A stretch of 64,000 bases of DNA, taken from Boletus sp. NGJ (lineage: Eukaryota > Basidiomycota > Agaricomycetes > Boletales > Boletaceae). The position numbers and the translations under genes were made by a program. The notes beneath the pieces were generated by a model. That model saw only the letters and a program-made list of their open reading frames with translations, made no database searches and was not told the DNA's origin. The stretch spans positions 113,384-177,383 of the forward strand of contig JAGTXK010000025.1 in assembly GCA_019096195.1 (NCBI GenBank), read 5' to 3'. The stretch's first letter is position 1; each line of letters begins with the position of its first letter. Positions 10,934 to 22,830 of this stretch are shown here, in pieces.

Positions 10934-11245
10934 GAATATTGGTCGATAGGGGTGTCTTGCGGATCATAAATGCTTGATTGTAAATTGAGCTACCAGGATG
11001 TAATATCGATAATATAGGCATGATCTATGCTTAAGAGATGTAGAACAGACACTAACGACCAAGCACGTATGGTCGTGCATCCCAAAATCCGTTGCCAATG
11101 ACATCGCAGTGCAAGATTTCTATCTTCGGCTTTTCGTATTTATCGCTTGCTTGCATTCTGACGGGTTCAGTTAAACCGCCGGTACCGTGTGTCCTTGGAT
11201 TCGCCTGCCTGGCAAATGATGAGCGTCATTACAGACTGAGACACC
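10934..11245 (+). repeat. Left arm of long inverted repeat
   Basis: Near-identical inverted match to about 26040-26375. Shared stretches include gagatgtagaacagac, cgcttgcttgcattctgacg and ggattcgcctgcctggca (arm variants). Both arms keep one open frame ending in a stop (TLTTKHVWSCIPKSVAND on + here, TLTTKQVWSCVPKSVAND on - there), so the repeat probably contains a terminal exon of an unidentified gene. The left arm abuts the 3' break of the THG1 relic. Confidence 0.8.
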
Positions 11246-11260
11246 ACGACGTATTCGACC

Positions 11261-12153
11261 TCACCTTCTCACGAACCACCACATTTCCTTTCCTGAATCG
11301 CGCCAGGGTATCATTATAGTTGATCTTGAATTGCTGAAACAATATCTCATGCTTTTGTGCAGAGACAGTGCCCTAAAGCCAACTCAGCCCAGACTCATAC
11401 ATGAACGCACGGTAGACATCACCCTCAGAGTGGTGTGCGCTTCGGTGGTAGTCAGCCCGCCAGTGTTGTGGAGGTTATTGATGTGCGCTGCGATGCTGAC
11501 GCTCAGCTCGGCTCAGCACCGACGAGAACGGAAATATGGAGAGGGACGCACTATCAGCTTGTCGCCAAGCAAAGCAATCACGTATCGCACGCTCGTCGGG
11601 ATGTAAGACGACCCGGCCATCAAATGAGGGCGGATAGCGCAACGGCGTATCTGGGAAATATCGAGGCCAGTGGAATACATAACACGACGTGAAATAGGAC
11701 GTGATGGTGGATAATATTTTTGCGTGTCTGCGATTATACAGATCGGTGGATTTTCGGAGGAGAAAGCTAGTTGGGTTGGGAGTGATTAGGTAGTATGGAG
11801 GGATGGGCAGCGAGGTGCTTGCCTGAATTCTGGATTCGTCGGATTCATCAAAGCAAAGGACGATGTCTTCGAACTTGGTCATGAGATGCTTGGCAGCGTG
11901 GTCCATGAGCTGTAGAGCACGCTCGTCGTTTGGTCTCGTGAATGCATGTTCTTCGGAGACGCTGCATCGAACCGGATGACGAGGTGTCGCATTCTATTTC
12001 GAGTGTGTTCACGTACCGATGAAAGGGGTGTCCACCCAGACGACAGACCAAGAAACAGCCTGGGGGGAGAGGGTCTGGGAGTTCAAAGTTGCGGACGAAG
12101 GCGTACTTTGAGGATGACGAACCGAAAAAGGCAACTGTGGCCAATACAGTCAC
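11261..12153 (-). pseudogene. THG1: tRNA-His guanylyltransferase relic (THG1)
   Basis: THG1 adds the G-1 nucleotide to tRNA-His. Reading leftward, several exons are legible: KYAFVRNFELPDPLPPGCFL, then ALQLMDHAAKHLMTKFEDIV, SFLLRKSTDLYNRRHAK, YPPSFDGRVVLHPDE, FAWRQAD|THINNLHNT, TTTEAHTTLR|GTVSAQKHEILF and INYNDTLARFRKGNVVVREK, with plausible GT-AG introns between several. Defects: the metal-binding RIDG motif reads RLGG, so the first catalytic Asp is lost; about ten residues are missing after HINNLHNT; the SDEYSF junction has no canonical donor; and the C-terminus is absent, because homology stops near 11264 where the inverted repeat begins. The gene is almost certainly inactive. It sits head-to-tail behind the Ubp8 relic. 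Confidence 0.75.
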
Positions 12154-12236
12154 TTTTCACAATCATCACGGTAAACTTTCGTTTCCTGGTTTTCCACCAC
12201 GTCTTCCATGACAGATTATGGGATTCAGAGTTTCTC

Positions 12237-13810
12237 TCAAGTACAAAGATCGGTTATTAGATAACAGTTCGAACGTATACTGAAGCATCTCTCCCCAACC
12301 TTAGCTACGAACATCTCTCCATTCAGTCCCTGGCGATGGTCGCCCACCATGAGCGCACCATCCACCTCTTTCATCTTCGCCATCTCCTTGAGCTTCTCCT
12401 GTTCTTGTTCGCGTACAATGTCGTTGTCTCTCGTCACGCGATATGTTGGCTTCATGTAGGGCTTGTAGTCGAGGTGGCGCTTGACGTAGAAGCACATGTA
12501 CGCGTTCGAGTTGAGGCACGCACCCAAGTTGGAGAGTGTCACTCTGTAGTGAACGTGTCAAAAAAAAGATGGGGAGAAATAGCAAAAGCGAATCGTGTCA
12601 TCGTCAGTCGTTCCGTCGCCCCTTCAACCAAATGCGCACCTGTCATCGTCGAAGCGATACCACTGTGTATGATTGCCATCAGCCTACCAGCCAGGAAATA
12701 CCTACTCCCCCAAAAACGAACACACCTCGTCCTGAAACCGCGCGAAATTGGTATAGTGTCCATTGTCCATCTGACCTTCGTGGTCGATCACCGCAAACAG
12801 GCCATTATCGTACATCGCATCTGGTCCCGGGTACCTATATGCGCGTCGCGATCGTCAACAAACACAAAGGAAAGAACCGCAGGACCCCACGTCAATCCGT
12901 CACCGTCTTTGCCCAAGTGGTTCGTCGCGAGCGTCGTGTATGGTGCCATATTGAGCGATGCAGGAAACCGGACCGGTGTGTCGATCTTTTGCGGGACCCC
13001 TTTCGAAGTCGTCTTATGCTCGAAGCGCTGTGATATCCGTGGACGTTAACGACCAACTAGACTCAACACATCTCACCGAACAAGTGAGCGCATCTTGAAT
13101 TGAAAGCTGAGCACGGGCGGCAACTTGCGTATACTCAGACGCTTGACCGCTTCGTGCGCTTTCGTGCATTTACTGCAACTATACTCTTTCGTGCAGAGCT
13201 TTTCGGGCTTGGTGAACCTAGCAGACGGAATCCGATCAGCGAATTCTTGGAACAGGCAAACCCATCCATGTACCTCCTCAAACACCCCGCTAACGTGTTC
13301 TCCACTCCACTCACCTCCCCACCCTTTCCCCTCGGCTCCAAACTGATATCCAACATGGGATCGACCGTGATAGTCATGTTCCCACACCGCTCACACGTCA
13401 CCTCGCCTCTGCAACTGTCCTGCAAATGTCTGGTGGATGATACAGTTGCACGAGATATTCGTCGACCCGCGGCATGTCCCATGAATCTGGTTGAGTGCAG
13501 TAATGAAAAACTCGTGGGCGTCCTGTTGAGAGTAACCTGACATTTCCGCGGAGACTTTCCAAGTCGTGGTGAGGAACGACGTAGGTCCGAAAGGTGTCTG
13601 ATTCGAAGAGTATACTATACCTGAGTGACGGTCAGATCCCAGATCCTGTTTCGCGCGATGGGATTTTTACGGCTTTTGGACGAGCCACTGGGGATTGGTT
13701 AAGATCGTAGTCGTAAGGTACTTACTTCTGAAAACAGGCTGTCCATGTCACAAATAGCCTCGTGTTGTGTCTATCACTGAGGAAATAGTTTTGTTGAACT
13801 TAAGTAAGCA
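12237..13810 (-). pseudogene. SAGA-type ubiquitin protease relic (Ubp8/USP22-like), 5'-truncated
   Basis: Ubp8/USP22 removes ubiquitin from histone H2B within SAGA. Legible leftward: NYFLSDRHNTRLF, then DMDSLFSE with a donor GT; GYSQQDAHEFFITALNQIHG; TFAGQLQ; TCERCGNMTITVDPMLDIS; RFTKPEKLCTKEYSCSKCTK (second CxxC); the catalytic His box DHEGQMDNGHYTNFARF; NSNAYMCFYVKRHLDYKPY. The amino-terminal ZnF-UBP domain and the catalytic Cys box are absent, since homology ends near 13810 where AT-rich DNA starts. Single-base frameshifts occur at about 13770 (before DMDSLF) and 13410 (GQLQ to VTCERC). The gene is broken. The family-specific HLDYKPYMKPTY tail is well preserved. Confidence 0.8.
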
Positions 13811-14560
13811 ATATACCAAATATGGGGTACAAGCTACATCCGAGCATACCGTATGGCGGCGAGGGGTGGAACACCAAAATATCGAGGGTCCATCCCCTCG
13901 GATTACAGATGAGTGAATAGCTTATAAAACCAATAGAGTACCCTAGTATAAGTACAGAGGCTACCAGAGGGGGCTAATAAGAGTTCTGCACCCTTTGTTC
14001 CCTCACACTTCACTCATGTGAACTCCAGTCCTGATTGTGGGAATCACCCTATCCTATTTGTATCTACCACTCCTACTACAGGTTATGAGCCCTGCACTCT
14101 AAGCCTTCATTAAACCTTTTGCTTATCCCACTGTACATGGCAAGACATGTTGTGCCATGCCCAATCGGGCCAACCCCTGACAATGCCATGAGCTATGCAA
14201 GGTCCACCATCTATGGCACAACCACAGCTACCTGCTACCAACACAGCACCTGCCACTAATGCCACCACTTCCAATTCTGGAAACCAGTTGAGTACTGGCT
14301 TAGCCAGCTCTGTCCCTACTCAGAGCGCTACTATAGCTAGTGCTGTGCTGGCCCGGCTTGGCCTGAAAATCTCGGCTCTGGCCCAGCTTAGGGGGGCTCT
14401 GGCCTTGACAAATCACAGGTGAAGCTCTGAGCCCCATAAAGCCCCTAACAATGGCCCACCCCAGTCTGGAAGCCAAGGCTTAGGTTGAAGCCATGGCCTG
14501 TTGAGTCTAATGTGCTGCATTGAATGTAGTACACCCAGATATCACACAATCTTACTATAT
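13811..14560. other. AT-rich spacer at left edge of transposon island
   Basis: Composition changes sharply from the Ubp8 relic to AT-rich sequence near 13810. No gene recognised. A 75-codon Ala/Thr/Ser-rich frame at 14195-14422 has no recognisable motif. Confidence 0.4.
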
Positions 14561-15735
14561 AGCTACTACAGGGGAGTTCCAACTGTCACAATCCTCATTC
14601 CCTGTATCTTCACCATCTTTGTCTGATTTGGCCCCCTCCTGAGTAGTCTCTGCCAACACGGATAGTTCTTGTTAAAATAATAATAATGATTTTGATGCAC
14701 ACTTATGGAATTGAAGTGCTTCAATGATGTCAGCCTTGAGACTGTTGGACCACTTGCTAATAGTAATGCCAGCAGACGAGAACACATGCTCAGATGAAAC
14801 AGAGCTCAACATGATAGATAGGAAGTCATATGCAAGTGACCTCTAGACTGAATACTACATACAATTGATGCCCCACCATTTGGATGATTAAAAGGTTGCT
14901 AAGGATTTCTTGCATGTTGAGATACTCATGGAAGCCATGCAGCCACAGCCTTGAAGGGTCTTCCCATTGCTGACTCTTGCTTGTAGTCACCAAGTCACCT
15001 TTGCCATCGCTGTCATCTTCATCCATTAGCTTGTTCAGGAGTGCTTGGACCTTTGGGTTTTGGCAAGTGATAGGACATGTCTGGCTCATAGCCTGCAGCA
15101 CCTCCTTAGCATTGTTGTACATGGCATGGTAGTGTTCCTCATACTGCTGTGTATTAATGACAGTTATCCCATATTTAGTTGATAATGACATACAATGATT
15201 TTGGCATGGTGCATTGCATCAGTGTAGAGTGCTTCACCCCAACTTGTACAGATATTGTATAGTTTAGTTTTTGATTCAGGTCAAGTACTACAATTGTCTG
15301 TTAGATATATAGAAAACAACATTTGGATACTCACTCATAGCAATGATGTATGTGTCAGATGTTGATGTACAGTTGTAGTAAGTTGATATCTTCCTTAACA
15401 CAGCTTCAAGCATGTCATGGAAATTACTGTATTTCTTGCTCCTCATGTGAGCCAACCATACTTTATGAAGTGCTTCCAGCACTGGCAAAGCAGTGTATAG
15501 AGTAGGGCCATGCTCACTTGAGAATGTGTGTTGGGCATTTTCAGCATACTTCAGAAGGTGTAGTGAGTGTTATTATCACCAAGTGTAGTACATCATACCT
15601 ACCACTAGTAGCGTCAAGACATGGTGGATGTGTTCCCACTCAGCATTGTTTAACTGTAGCTGGTATATTTTGCAGTGTTTCTTGGTGTCCTGCTCCTGCA
15701 TCAGTAAATACAGAATTTCATTATAGTGCTCATAG

Positions 15736-15920
15736 TGCCATAGTAGTTTCATAGATAACTCATAGTGTTCATAGTATCATAGTATTGAAAGTGTATTCAT
15801 AGTATTCATAGTATATTCATAGTGTTTATAGTATCATAGTACAGTATCATAGTATCATAGTATCATAGCATTTCATAGCATTCATAGTACATTCATAGTA
15901 GTCATAGTCATAGTAGTAAT
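15736..15920 (+). repeat. CATAG-type simple array
   Basis: Degenerate tandem words such as catagtattcatagta. Inverted counterpart at 16500-16680. Confidence 0.8.
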
Positions 15921-15926
15921 TTTAAG

Positions 15927-15955
15927 CTAATCCTAATCCTAATCCTAATCCTAAG
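15927..15955 (-). repeat. Telomere-like CCTAAT array
   Basis: Four to five copies of CCTAAT. On the minus strand this is TTAGGA-like, one base from the TTAGGG telomere unit common in basidiomycetes. Confidence 0.8.
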
Positions 15956-16340
15956 TCAAAAGCATACAAAATGTGTAGTTAAAAAGTGCACAAAAAGTGT
16001 AGTCAAAAGTGTAGTCAAATGTTGTACAAAAAGTATAGGAAAGAGTGTAGTACAGTGTAGCAAACAAAGTGTACCAAAAATGTACCAAAAATGCGCACCA
16101 AAGTGTAGTAAAAGTGTAGTCACAATGTGTACCAAAAGTGTAGACCTACACTCAAAAAAAATATCCAAGTCCATTTTCCCACACTTAGTGTTAAAAAAGC
16201 GGACATTGTTTGCCAATGTTTGTGCCACCATTCTTACATAAACAAGCCAGACTTTAAAAACATTCCCATACCCTCTTGTTTCTTAATTTTATCCTTCTCT
16301 ACTCATTACATGAAGTCAACACTTCACTTTGTAAATCATT

Positions 16341-16498
16341 AGGATTAGAATTAGGATTAGGATTAGGATTAGGATTGGGATTAGGATTGGGACTGGGATT
16401 AGAATTAGAATTAGAATTAATAGAATTAATATTTGATTGAATTTGAAATTAGAATTGGCTTGAAATTAGATTAGGATTAGGATTGGGATTGGGATTGC
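16341..16498 (+). repeat. Telomere-like GGATTA array, degenerate
   Basis: Interspersed AGGATT, GGGATT and AGAATT units, in opposite orientation to the array at 15927-15955. Confidence 0.8.
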
Positions 16499-16499
16499 T

Positions 16500-16680
16500 A
16501 AGCCACTATGGAAGCACTATGTATACTATGGCATCACTATGACCACTATGGAAGTACTATGAGAATACTATGAGACACTATGAGAATACTATGAGACACT
16601 ATAAGAATACTATGACAGACTATGGCCATATTATGAACAGAATATGAGACACTGTCATAGTACTATCAAACCACTATCGA
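16500..16680 (+). repeat. CTATG-type simple array
   Basis: Units such as actatgagacactatgaga. Inverted counterpart of 15736-15920. Confidence 0.8.
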
Positions 16681-18261
16681 GTTGGACCCTCACTAGAGCA
16701 CTATGTTACTGTCCAGTACTGTTCAGCACTGGACAGTTAGTCCTATTTTTACTGATGTGTGAACCAAGCCGCACTATAAAAGTATTAACCTCCTGAGACC
16801 TGTTAGTGTATGGGAATGTTAGATGGATTGGATCTCTCACCTCCTTCAGGTTCAGTGTACAATGAAGTATAATGAATGTGAACAACCACTGCACCTTCAT
16901 GTTGAGTAGTAGTTGCAATGGGCGGTCCTGATTTTGAATACTTTTGAACATCTCTTTGTGCTTTGCCAATAATCATGCCTGTAAGACCATAAGACACAGG
17001 ATGAAACAGAAAGTTTCAGGATCTATTTCACTTACCTTGACAGTGATGGTATGAATAATGCCAATCATGTTGCGATTGTCTCCATCACTTGTAGAGACCA
17101 GCTCTACCTTGGGTGTGGCAGGATTGTAATGCTTGGAGGTGCTGACAATCCCCATAAATTCTTGAGTGACAAGGTTGATTACATGGGCCATGCAACTGCA
17201 ATGGCAAGATATTAGACTGGTCAGATTGAGGTATGAATGGCTTACCATAATCAACATTTTTTGATGTTAAACATCAGTTCTGTTTTGGCAGAGATGTGCT
17301 GCCCAAACTTGTCCATCATCATGTTGTTGTTGCTTGCATTATCACAGGTTACATAGCTGATCTAACAAAATACATTGGTATGGTGTGAACGAATCTGATA
17401 TTGTGTCATACCTTGTGTGATATTCCAGCACACTTGACTATCTTGTAGAGGGCTTGTCCAAGGCGCACTCCATCATGTGCATGATTGACCTATATGAAAT
17501 CCAGAAGTCCAGTTTGAAGGGTCCATATGTGTGGTGACCTTTCTTCAATCCATGAGGCAGTGATGGCAAAGTAAGCATCAACATTGGATGCTTGCCAAGT
17601 ATCGCATGTCAAGTTGATGCATCCTTGAATGACCTCACCCTATTGCATAGTGTATCATTAGTAAAGCATGTAATGTAGTTTGTGGCACTCACCAAAAGCA
17701 TTTGACAAAGGCTTTTGATATTCTTGTGGAAAAGATCAACAATTGCTTGACGCGTGATCTTGTGACTGGGTATATTGATTCCGTTTGTGATGTGGGAGGT
17801 AATCTGCAACACATTTTGAAACAAGGAATGTTCCACAGTAGAGATGGGCTATACAGTACAGTGGCAGGATCTCAAATACATCATAAGGATTCTGGGGATT
17901 CTTCTGTTCAAAAAGAAATCTGCACATGAGATCCACTAAATTATGGATTCACAGCTCCTTGTTGAGTGCCACTAGGTCACAAGCTCATTTCCATTCTGAA
18001 CAACTAGTGAGAATATACATAATTGAATAAGAGGTGTGACTTACAAGAAGTATGTATGTGCTAGTTGAACATGTGTAGCCAGAGATGAGGGACTGTCATC
18101 TGGTACACAAAGGTTGTTATCAGCTTGTACACTAGCTGACCTGGAGGGCAGTAATGGTAATGGTGCTGCAGCCTGGTCAGACACTTCTGTTATACTAGAT
18201 GACTGTATTATAAGTTCTACATCCTGCATGAGTGTTTAATTGTGCCTGATAATAGTGACTA

Positions 18262-21200
18262 CTAACCAATCATCCTAAAGGTTGATGTGTGGTCTAGACA
18301 GGTGCCATTGAGCATTCCTCGACTTGTAAAGTCAACATGCACTGCAGCCAACTTGTTGAGTCTTTGATTGATTACAAGCATCTGCCCCAGAGCATTGAAC
18401 CTATTGGACCAACACCAAGGCTCCTTAACTGCTTTAATATGTTTATTTTCTGTTATCAAGGAGCACAGGCAGATGAGCTCCAAATAATGTTTGGCTGCAT
18501 GCTGATGTGGCAATGAGAATGTTGATACCACTGGACATTCTTCGTCCTGGAATACCTTGTAGTAGTGATGGGATTATGCAAGAGTATATTCCATGTCAAC
18601 AAGATCACAACCCATTATGACATGGCAGCAGGCAGTGTAACAAAGTTCCAAGAAGGCTCTGAATGTCTGTACCATGTCTTCAGGGACATAGCCTTCAATG
18701 GCCGCAATGTAGATCTGAAAGACTGATGAGTCACTAGCATATATTCTGGGGAGAAGTAACAATACTGACCTTCATCAGTGCTTTAGAGTCATTGCTAGTC
18801 CACTGTTTGAACTTACGTCCTTGGGGAAATCATCACAGGCCAGAGAAGGATGCCACAGTAGTGATTCTAGTATGTCTGAGTCATGAGCCATCATTTATAT
18901 AGCTATGACAGTTAGCAGCATCCTAACCTGCAATCAATCTCATCTAAAATATAATTAGCCTCCTTCTTTGATGTATACCTACATTTAATATAGGCCACCA
19001 CCTAGTTGACAAGGTGATCTTTGAAGCATTCTTTGATGAGTTGATGCAGGAAGTTAGAAGCAATTGACTTATAGATGTCTGCATGTGGAAAGTCATTCAT
19101 GAAAGCCTAAGTTGCAATATTAGTGTTGTGCTACCATAATTCATGTAAACTTACCACAATATCACAGATAATGCCATATTTGTTCCACAATATGCTGGGC
19201 AGAATATTCTCCTCAATCAGAGCCTCATTGAATGTGCACATGCAATTTTGAACCCATTCATCACAGTCTAGGTCATGAGACAGAGCTTGACAGCTGGCTA
19301 ATGTTAGAACATGTCAGTAAGGTGGTAGCAGCAATGCTTACTGTGCACACCAGTGTCATACAATATATGCCAGGAGGACTTGCTCCTCATAGTCTGCTAT
19401 GTAAGGACCTAGGCCATAAATCACATGGCAATAATGACCATCTCTGAATCTAACGACTTTGGGTTTGGACATGGCAGGATGGAGAGAATTAAGTATCCAA
19501 GATAGCAAACAATGAAATAATTGTTGATGAAAGTTGTGAAAGACAGGATCTGCTGCATGTTCCTGTGAAGCTAACTCAATAGTGGACACTGGGACATACA
19601 TGATAATAAATGCTTACTTTTTGGGATGGCAAGAAAGCCAATTAATACTAGTGCATTATGGTGAGCACAGTGCATGCTATTTCTAACATTTCCAATGGAA
19701 AGGTATAGTGGATAATACTCACTATTGCCAGTACCAATTAAAACTGTTGTTTTGTTGCTCCTTAGGACAATGGGAACAAATACATACACTACCATGCATG
19801 TCAGGGTCCTCCAATATGATATCCTATCATTCACCATTGTGAGTACTTTTATGATATGCTGTAGTGTTGGTATGAACTCATGACTTGTTTCCATGTTCAG
19901 TCCCCGGACATAAAGTCCTGGTACTGATGGATGTTGCCAGCAGCCAAATACTCATGGAATGCCCATAGGTCCATGTCCTTGGCAAAGTTGGGGTTGCCAA
20001 GAAGTTGGTGCACAACAAGCTGAGGATCCCAATACCTATTATAGTTGTGGAAGGGGGTACACATTTTTCTCTACCATCACCTCCCCCTGGGCTCTGGGAT
20101 GACCTCCTCTTTGATTCCTTTGATTCGGAATTCCCCACAAATGCCTACACAAGCATCACCTTACCCTGCCCACTTCTATGTGATGCAACACTGCTCCTAT
20201 GGTTGTGGTACAGCCCTCTATTTCACTTTCTATTTCATCTTCAGATCTGATCTTAGACATTGCCTCCTTGGCTGTGCTCTCTCACACACAGCCCAGTATT
20301 TCCAACTCTCCATTTGTCTGATGTTCCAAGCTCTTCTTATGGTAATACTAGATCTTTGATCTCATATTACCTTGTATGATAGGAAGCCTGCCCTGGATAG
20401 AACAGGTCTATTTATATGGGCACTAGCCCTTCATGTATTTTCCTAACCTTGATCTACACAAATCAATCTGAGTGTACATCATCTCCACCTCCCCATCAGC
20501 TTCTGTTCCTAGAAGCTAAAGCTGGAAGCTCCGCTTCTTGTTGTGCTATTGATTGTCATAATCACCAGCTTCTTTTCTTGCTTTACAACCCATTGAGGTC
20601 AGGGTGAAGCTGTACTCCTTGGTATCAGCCCAAGATTATAAGAGGCATTTGCTCTACAGAGGTAGAGCAGATAGTAGAAACCTCATAGAGCATACATCAC
20701 AGACAGTTGCTGCTCTGAGATATGTTGGAAGCTAGGAACATCTTTGTTGCTCGCATATCAGTGTTAGGTGGTGATCCTAACACATTCAAAGCCTCGCTAC
20801 AGTATCCACCCATCAACTGGACCCTTGCCTATCTAGAGAAAGGGAGAGTAGTAGGTCCAAGTAAAACTCAGATCGCCTTTGGTTTACTTAGGTCACATGT
20901 CCTATTGTTATGAGGTCATAATAATACCAAACTTTATGTCATTGTGTCATCCAGATAGAAATATCTGGTATGTCTAGAATCTCTCCTGAGAACTTCACCA
21001 AAAACAAGTTCCACTTGACATCACTGAGAGGAGTTTCATCAATAGTTTTGTAGAGGTGATGATGGTCTTTGAATGGTGGAGAGTTATCATATTGGCACAA
21101 CATAGTAGCCCAGAAATAGCAATGTGTGTCAATTTTGGAAGCAGACATCTGGTTGCAGCCATAAAGGAGGTTGGCAGTCTCAAATTGGACACAACTAGTA

Positions 21201-21720
21201 TATGGCATCCAATCATTTGGACTTTTCATGTAGGACTGAGGTGCAGTGCCAGGGGGAAGGAAATTGCCATTCTTGTCACAAGATCTACCTGCATCCCCCT
21301 TAGTGTAGCCCAGCATAATAATAGTCAGGACGTACAATTGAGTTTCTGGTGATAATTGCAATAGAGTCTATTGCCTAGACCATAGAATTCCATATTGACA
21401 CCAGGATCAGGCTCAGGTGGATGAGGTGGTTCATTCATAGCACTGGAACCAAGCTCTACATTATTGAAGTGTTTTTTATCCCACTCAACCCTGGTGAAGT
21501 CTTCATTGCCATAATATTAGGGATTGGCTGATGATTCCTCATTTATATCAGATGAACTGGTAGCTTCAGTACAAAGGTCATTTACAGGTGATTGATAGGC
21601 TGAGGCCAATGGAAGAGCTGGGTGTATAGTCTAGTGGTGCTTCATGTGTCCTCTGAGTGACTTGAAGTACTGTTGACACCTGGAGTACCCACAAGGGTAT
21701 TGAAGCTTGCTGTAAGTCAC
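18262..21720 (-). pseudogene. Plavaka-type transposase (basidiomycete EnSpm/CACTA-like), fragmented
   Basis: Reading leftward: an N-terminal C2H2-like finger (YPCGYSRCQQYFKSLRGHMKHH spans about 21712-21645; key residues Cys, Cys, His, His); the conserved CDKNGNFLPPGTAP block with CVQFETANLLYGCNQMSAS (21361-21150); YKTIDETPLSDVKWN (21060); NPNFAKDMDLWAFHEYLAAG (19990); the catalytic-region text FVPIVLRSNKTTVLIGTGN then EYYPLYLSIGNVRN (19760-19690); KFKQWTSNDSKALMK (18800); EGYVPEDMVQTFRAFLELCY (18690); and SLITENKHIKAVKEPW with RFNALGQMLVINQRLNKLAA (18450-18330). This order is diagnostic of Plavaka. Coding blocks switch frame and are interrupted by stops, so the copy looks decayed. Terminal repeats were not located. 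Confidence 0.75.
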
Positions 21721-22690
21721 TCACATGGAGGAGCATGGCACTAGTACTGTGTAAATGACTGTTTACAAATTGATTAGGTGAGCATCACACTCATAAATTT
21801 CACTGTATCTCATTCAAAATTTTCCTACCTCAACAACCACTTTGTCCCTCACTGAATCTCCATTTATAACAATAGCTGACAACAACCCAGCCCCTACTCA
21901 TTGTACCCAACCATCTAATGCAAATAAGCACCCTGCAGACATTCTCAAGCCTGCAAAGAAAAGACACAAGGGCTACTCAGGAGAATGCCATTGCTGAGGG
22001 GATTGGCCGCCTGGCAATGATGGAGATGGAGGCCAAAAGCAAGGATGCTAAGACACAGGCAAAAAAGCCCAGCCTGTTTGTCCCCATATGCAGCCTCATG
22101 TTATATACAAGGCAGCTGGTAGTCCCCCTGGCCCAGTGAACCCTAGTGGCTCTTTGTCAGATGTAGTGATGTTGACAAATTCAACCAGCGACTCTACCTT
22201 AATGCCCCCCCCCCCCCCCCCAATGTTCTAGGCTTGATGGCCAGTGGGGACATCAAGAAGCCATCTATGTCCTTGAGGAAAAGCCTTCAGGCAATGAAGG
22301 TACTGTGTCAAGTGAAAGATCAGCAGAACCAATGTGAGTAGATTTAAGATTGACCTATCGGTGGGCACGTGTTGATGCTGTTATGATCCCTTTTGGTAAC
22401 CAAAACCACAAGGCTTGAATGCATCTTGCAGGCTACACGAGTTCTGGCTCAATGGATGAGGTGGGGAGTCTTAGGCTGTACTATTCCCAACCCTACGATG
22501 ACCAGAGTGGCCAAAGCTAATGAGTTGTTGGAGGAAGAATACAAGTGGATTAGACTGGGGTTACCAGTCGTCAAAGTGCTACCTTATATACATGAGAGAG
22601 ATGTGCACGGACCAAGCAGTGCATGTGATGAATTACTACGTATAGTAAGACGGAGATTAAAGGGGCTGTGTGAGAAGAGTGGAAATTAAA
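21721..22690. other. Transposon-island spacer
   Basis: AT-rich sequence with weak + frames (21918-22139 and 22393-22689) that I do not recognise. Contains a 17-base C run at 22205-22221. Confidence 0.35.
22205..22221 (+). repeat. Homopolymer C17
   Basis: Seventeen consecutive C. Prone to slippage or assembly error. Confidence 0.9.
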
Positions 22691-22830
22691 GAGGCATAGA
22701 TCACATGAGGTGTGATGTCATATAATGTCATAGGTTCTAGACCTATCATGTGATATGTTCCCATGGTCACATGCACAGTCATGTGACTTATGAAGAAAAG
22801 AGTTGATGAAAATGAAAAGTAAGTATTCGT

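Larger units (their letters stand above)
15736..16680. mobile_element. Nested hairpin-like insert with CATAG and telomere-like arms
   Basis: The left arm is a degenerate CATAG array (15736-15920) followed by CCTAAT repeats (15927-15955). The right arm is the mirror image: ATTAGG-type repeats (16341-16498) followed by CTATG arrays (16500-16680). About 380 bp separate them, rich in gtgtag/caaaa words. The block sits between two consecutive conserved segments of the hAT transposase. It looks like a non-autonomous foldback or MITE-like element; no coding capacity is convincing. Confidence 0.6.
14566..18229 (-). pseudogene. hAT-family transposase, interrupted
   Basis: Reading leftward: an N-terminal part (near 18229-17840); ITRQAIVDLFHKNIKSL; the hAT core TCDTWQASNVDAYFAITA (near 17570) and VTCDNASNNNMM (near 17350); CMAHVINLVTQEF (17190); KEMFKSIQNQDRPLQLLLNM (16950); then, left of an insertion (15736-16680), LQLNNAEWEHIHHVLTLL (15660), LPVLEALHKVWLAHMRSKKY (15470), LHGFHEYLN (14930) and the C-terminal dimerisation domain FSSAGITISKWSNSLKADI (14760). 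This is the diagnostic order for hAT. Frame changes, several in-frame stops and the nested insert suggest an inactive copy. Element ends were not found. Confidence 0.75.

Noticed and set aside
15736-16680. CRISPR-like or true telomere array
   Set aside because: Units are 5-6 bp simple repeats without unique spacers, arranged as inverted arms inside a transposase, and flanked by normal sequence on both sides, so neither a CRISPR array nor a chromosome end.
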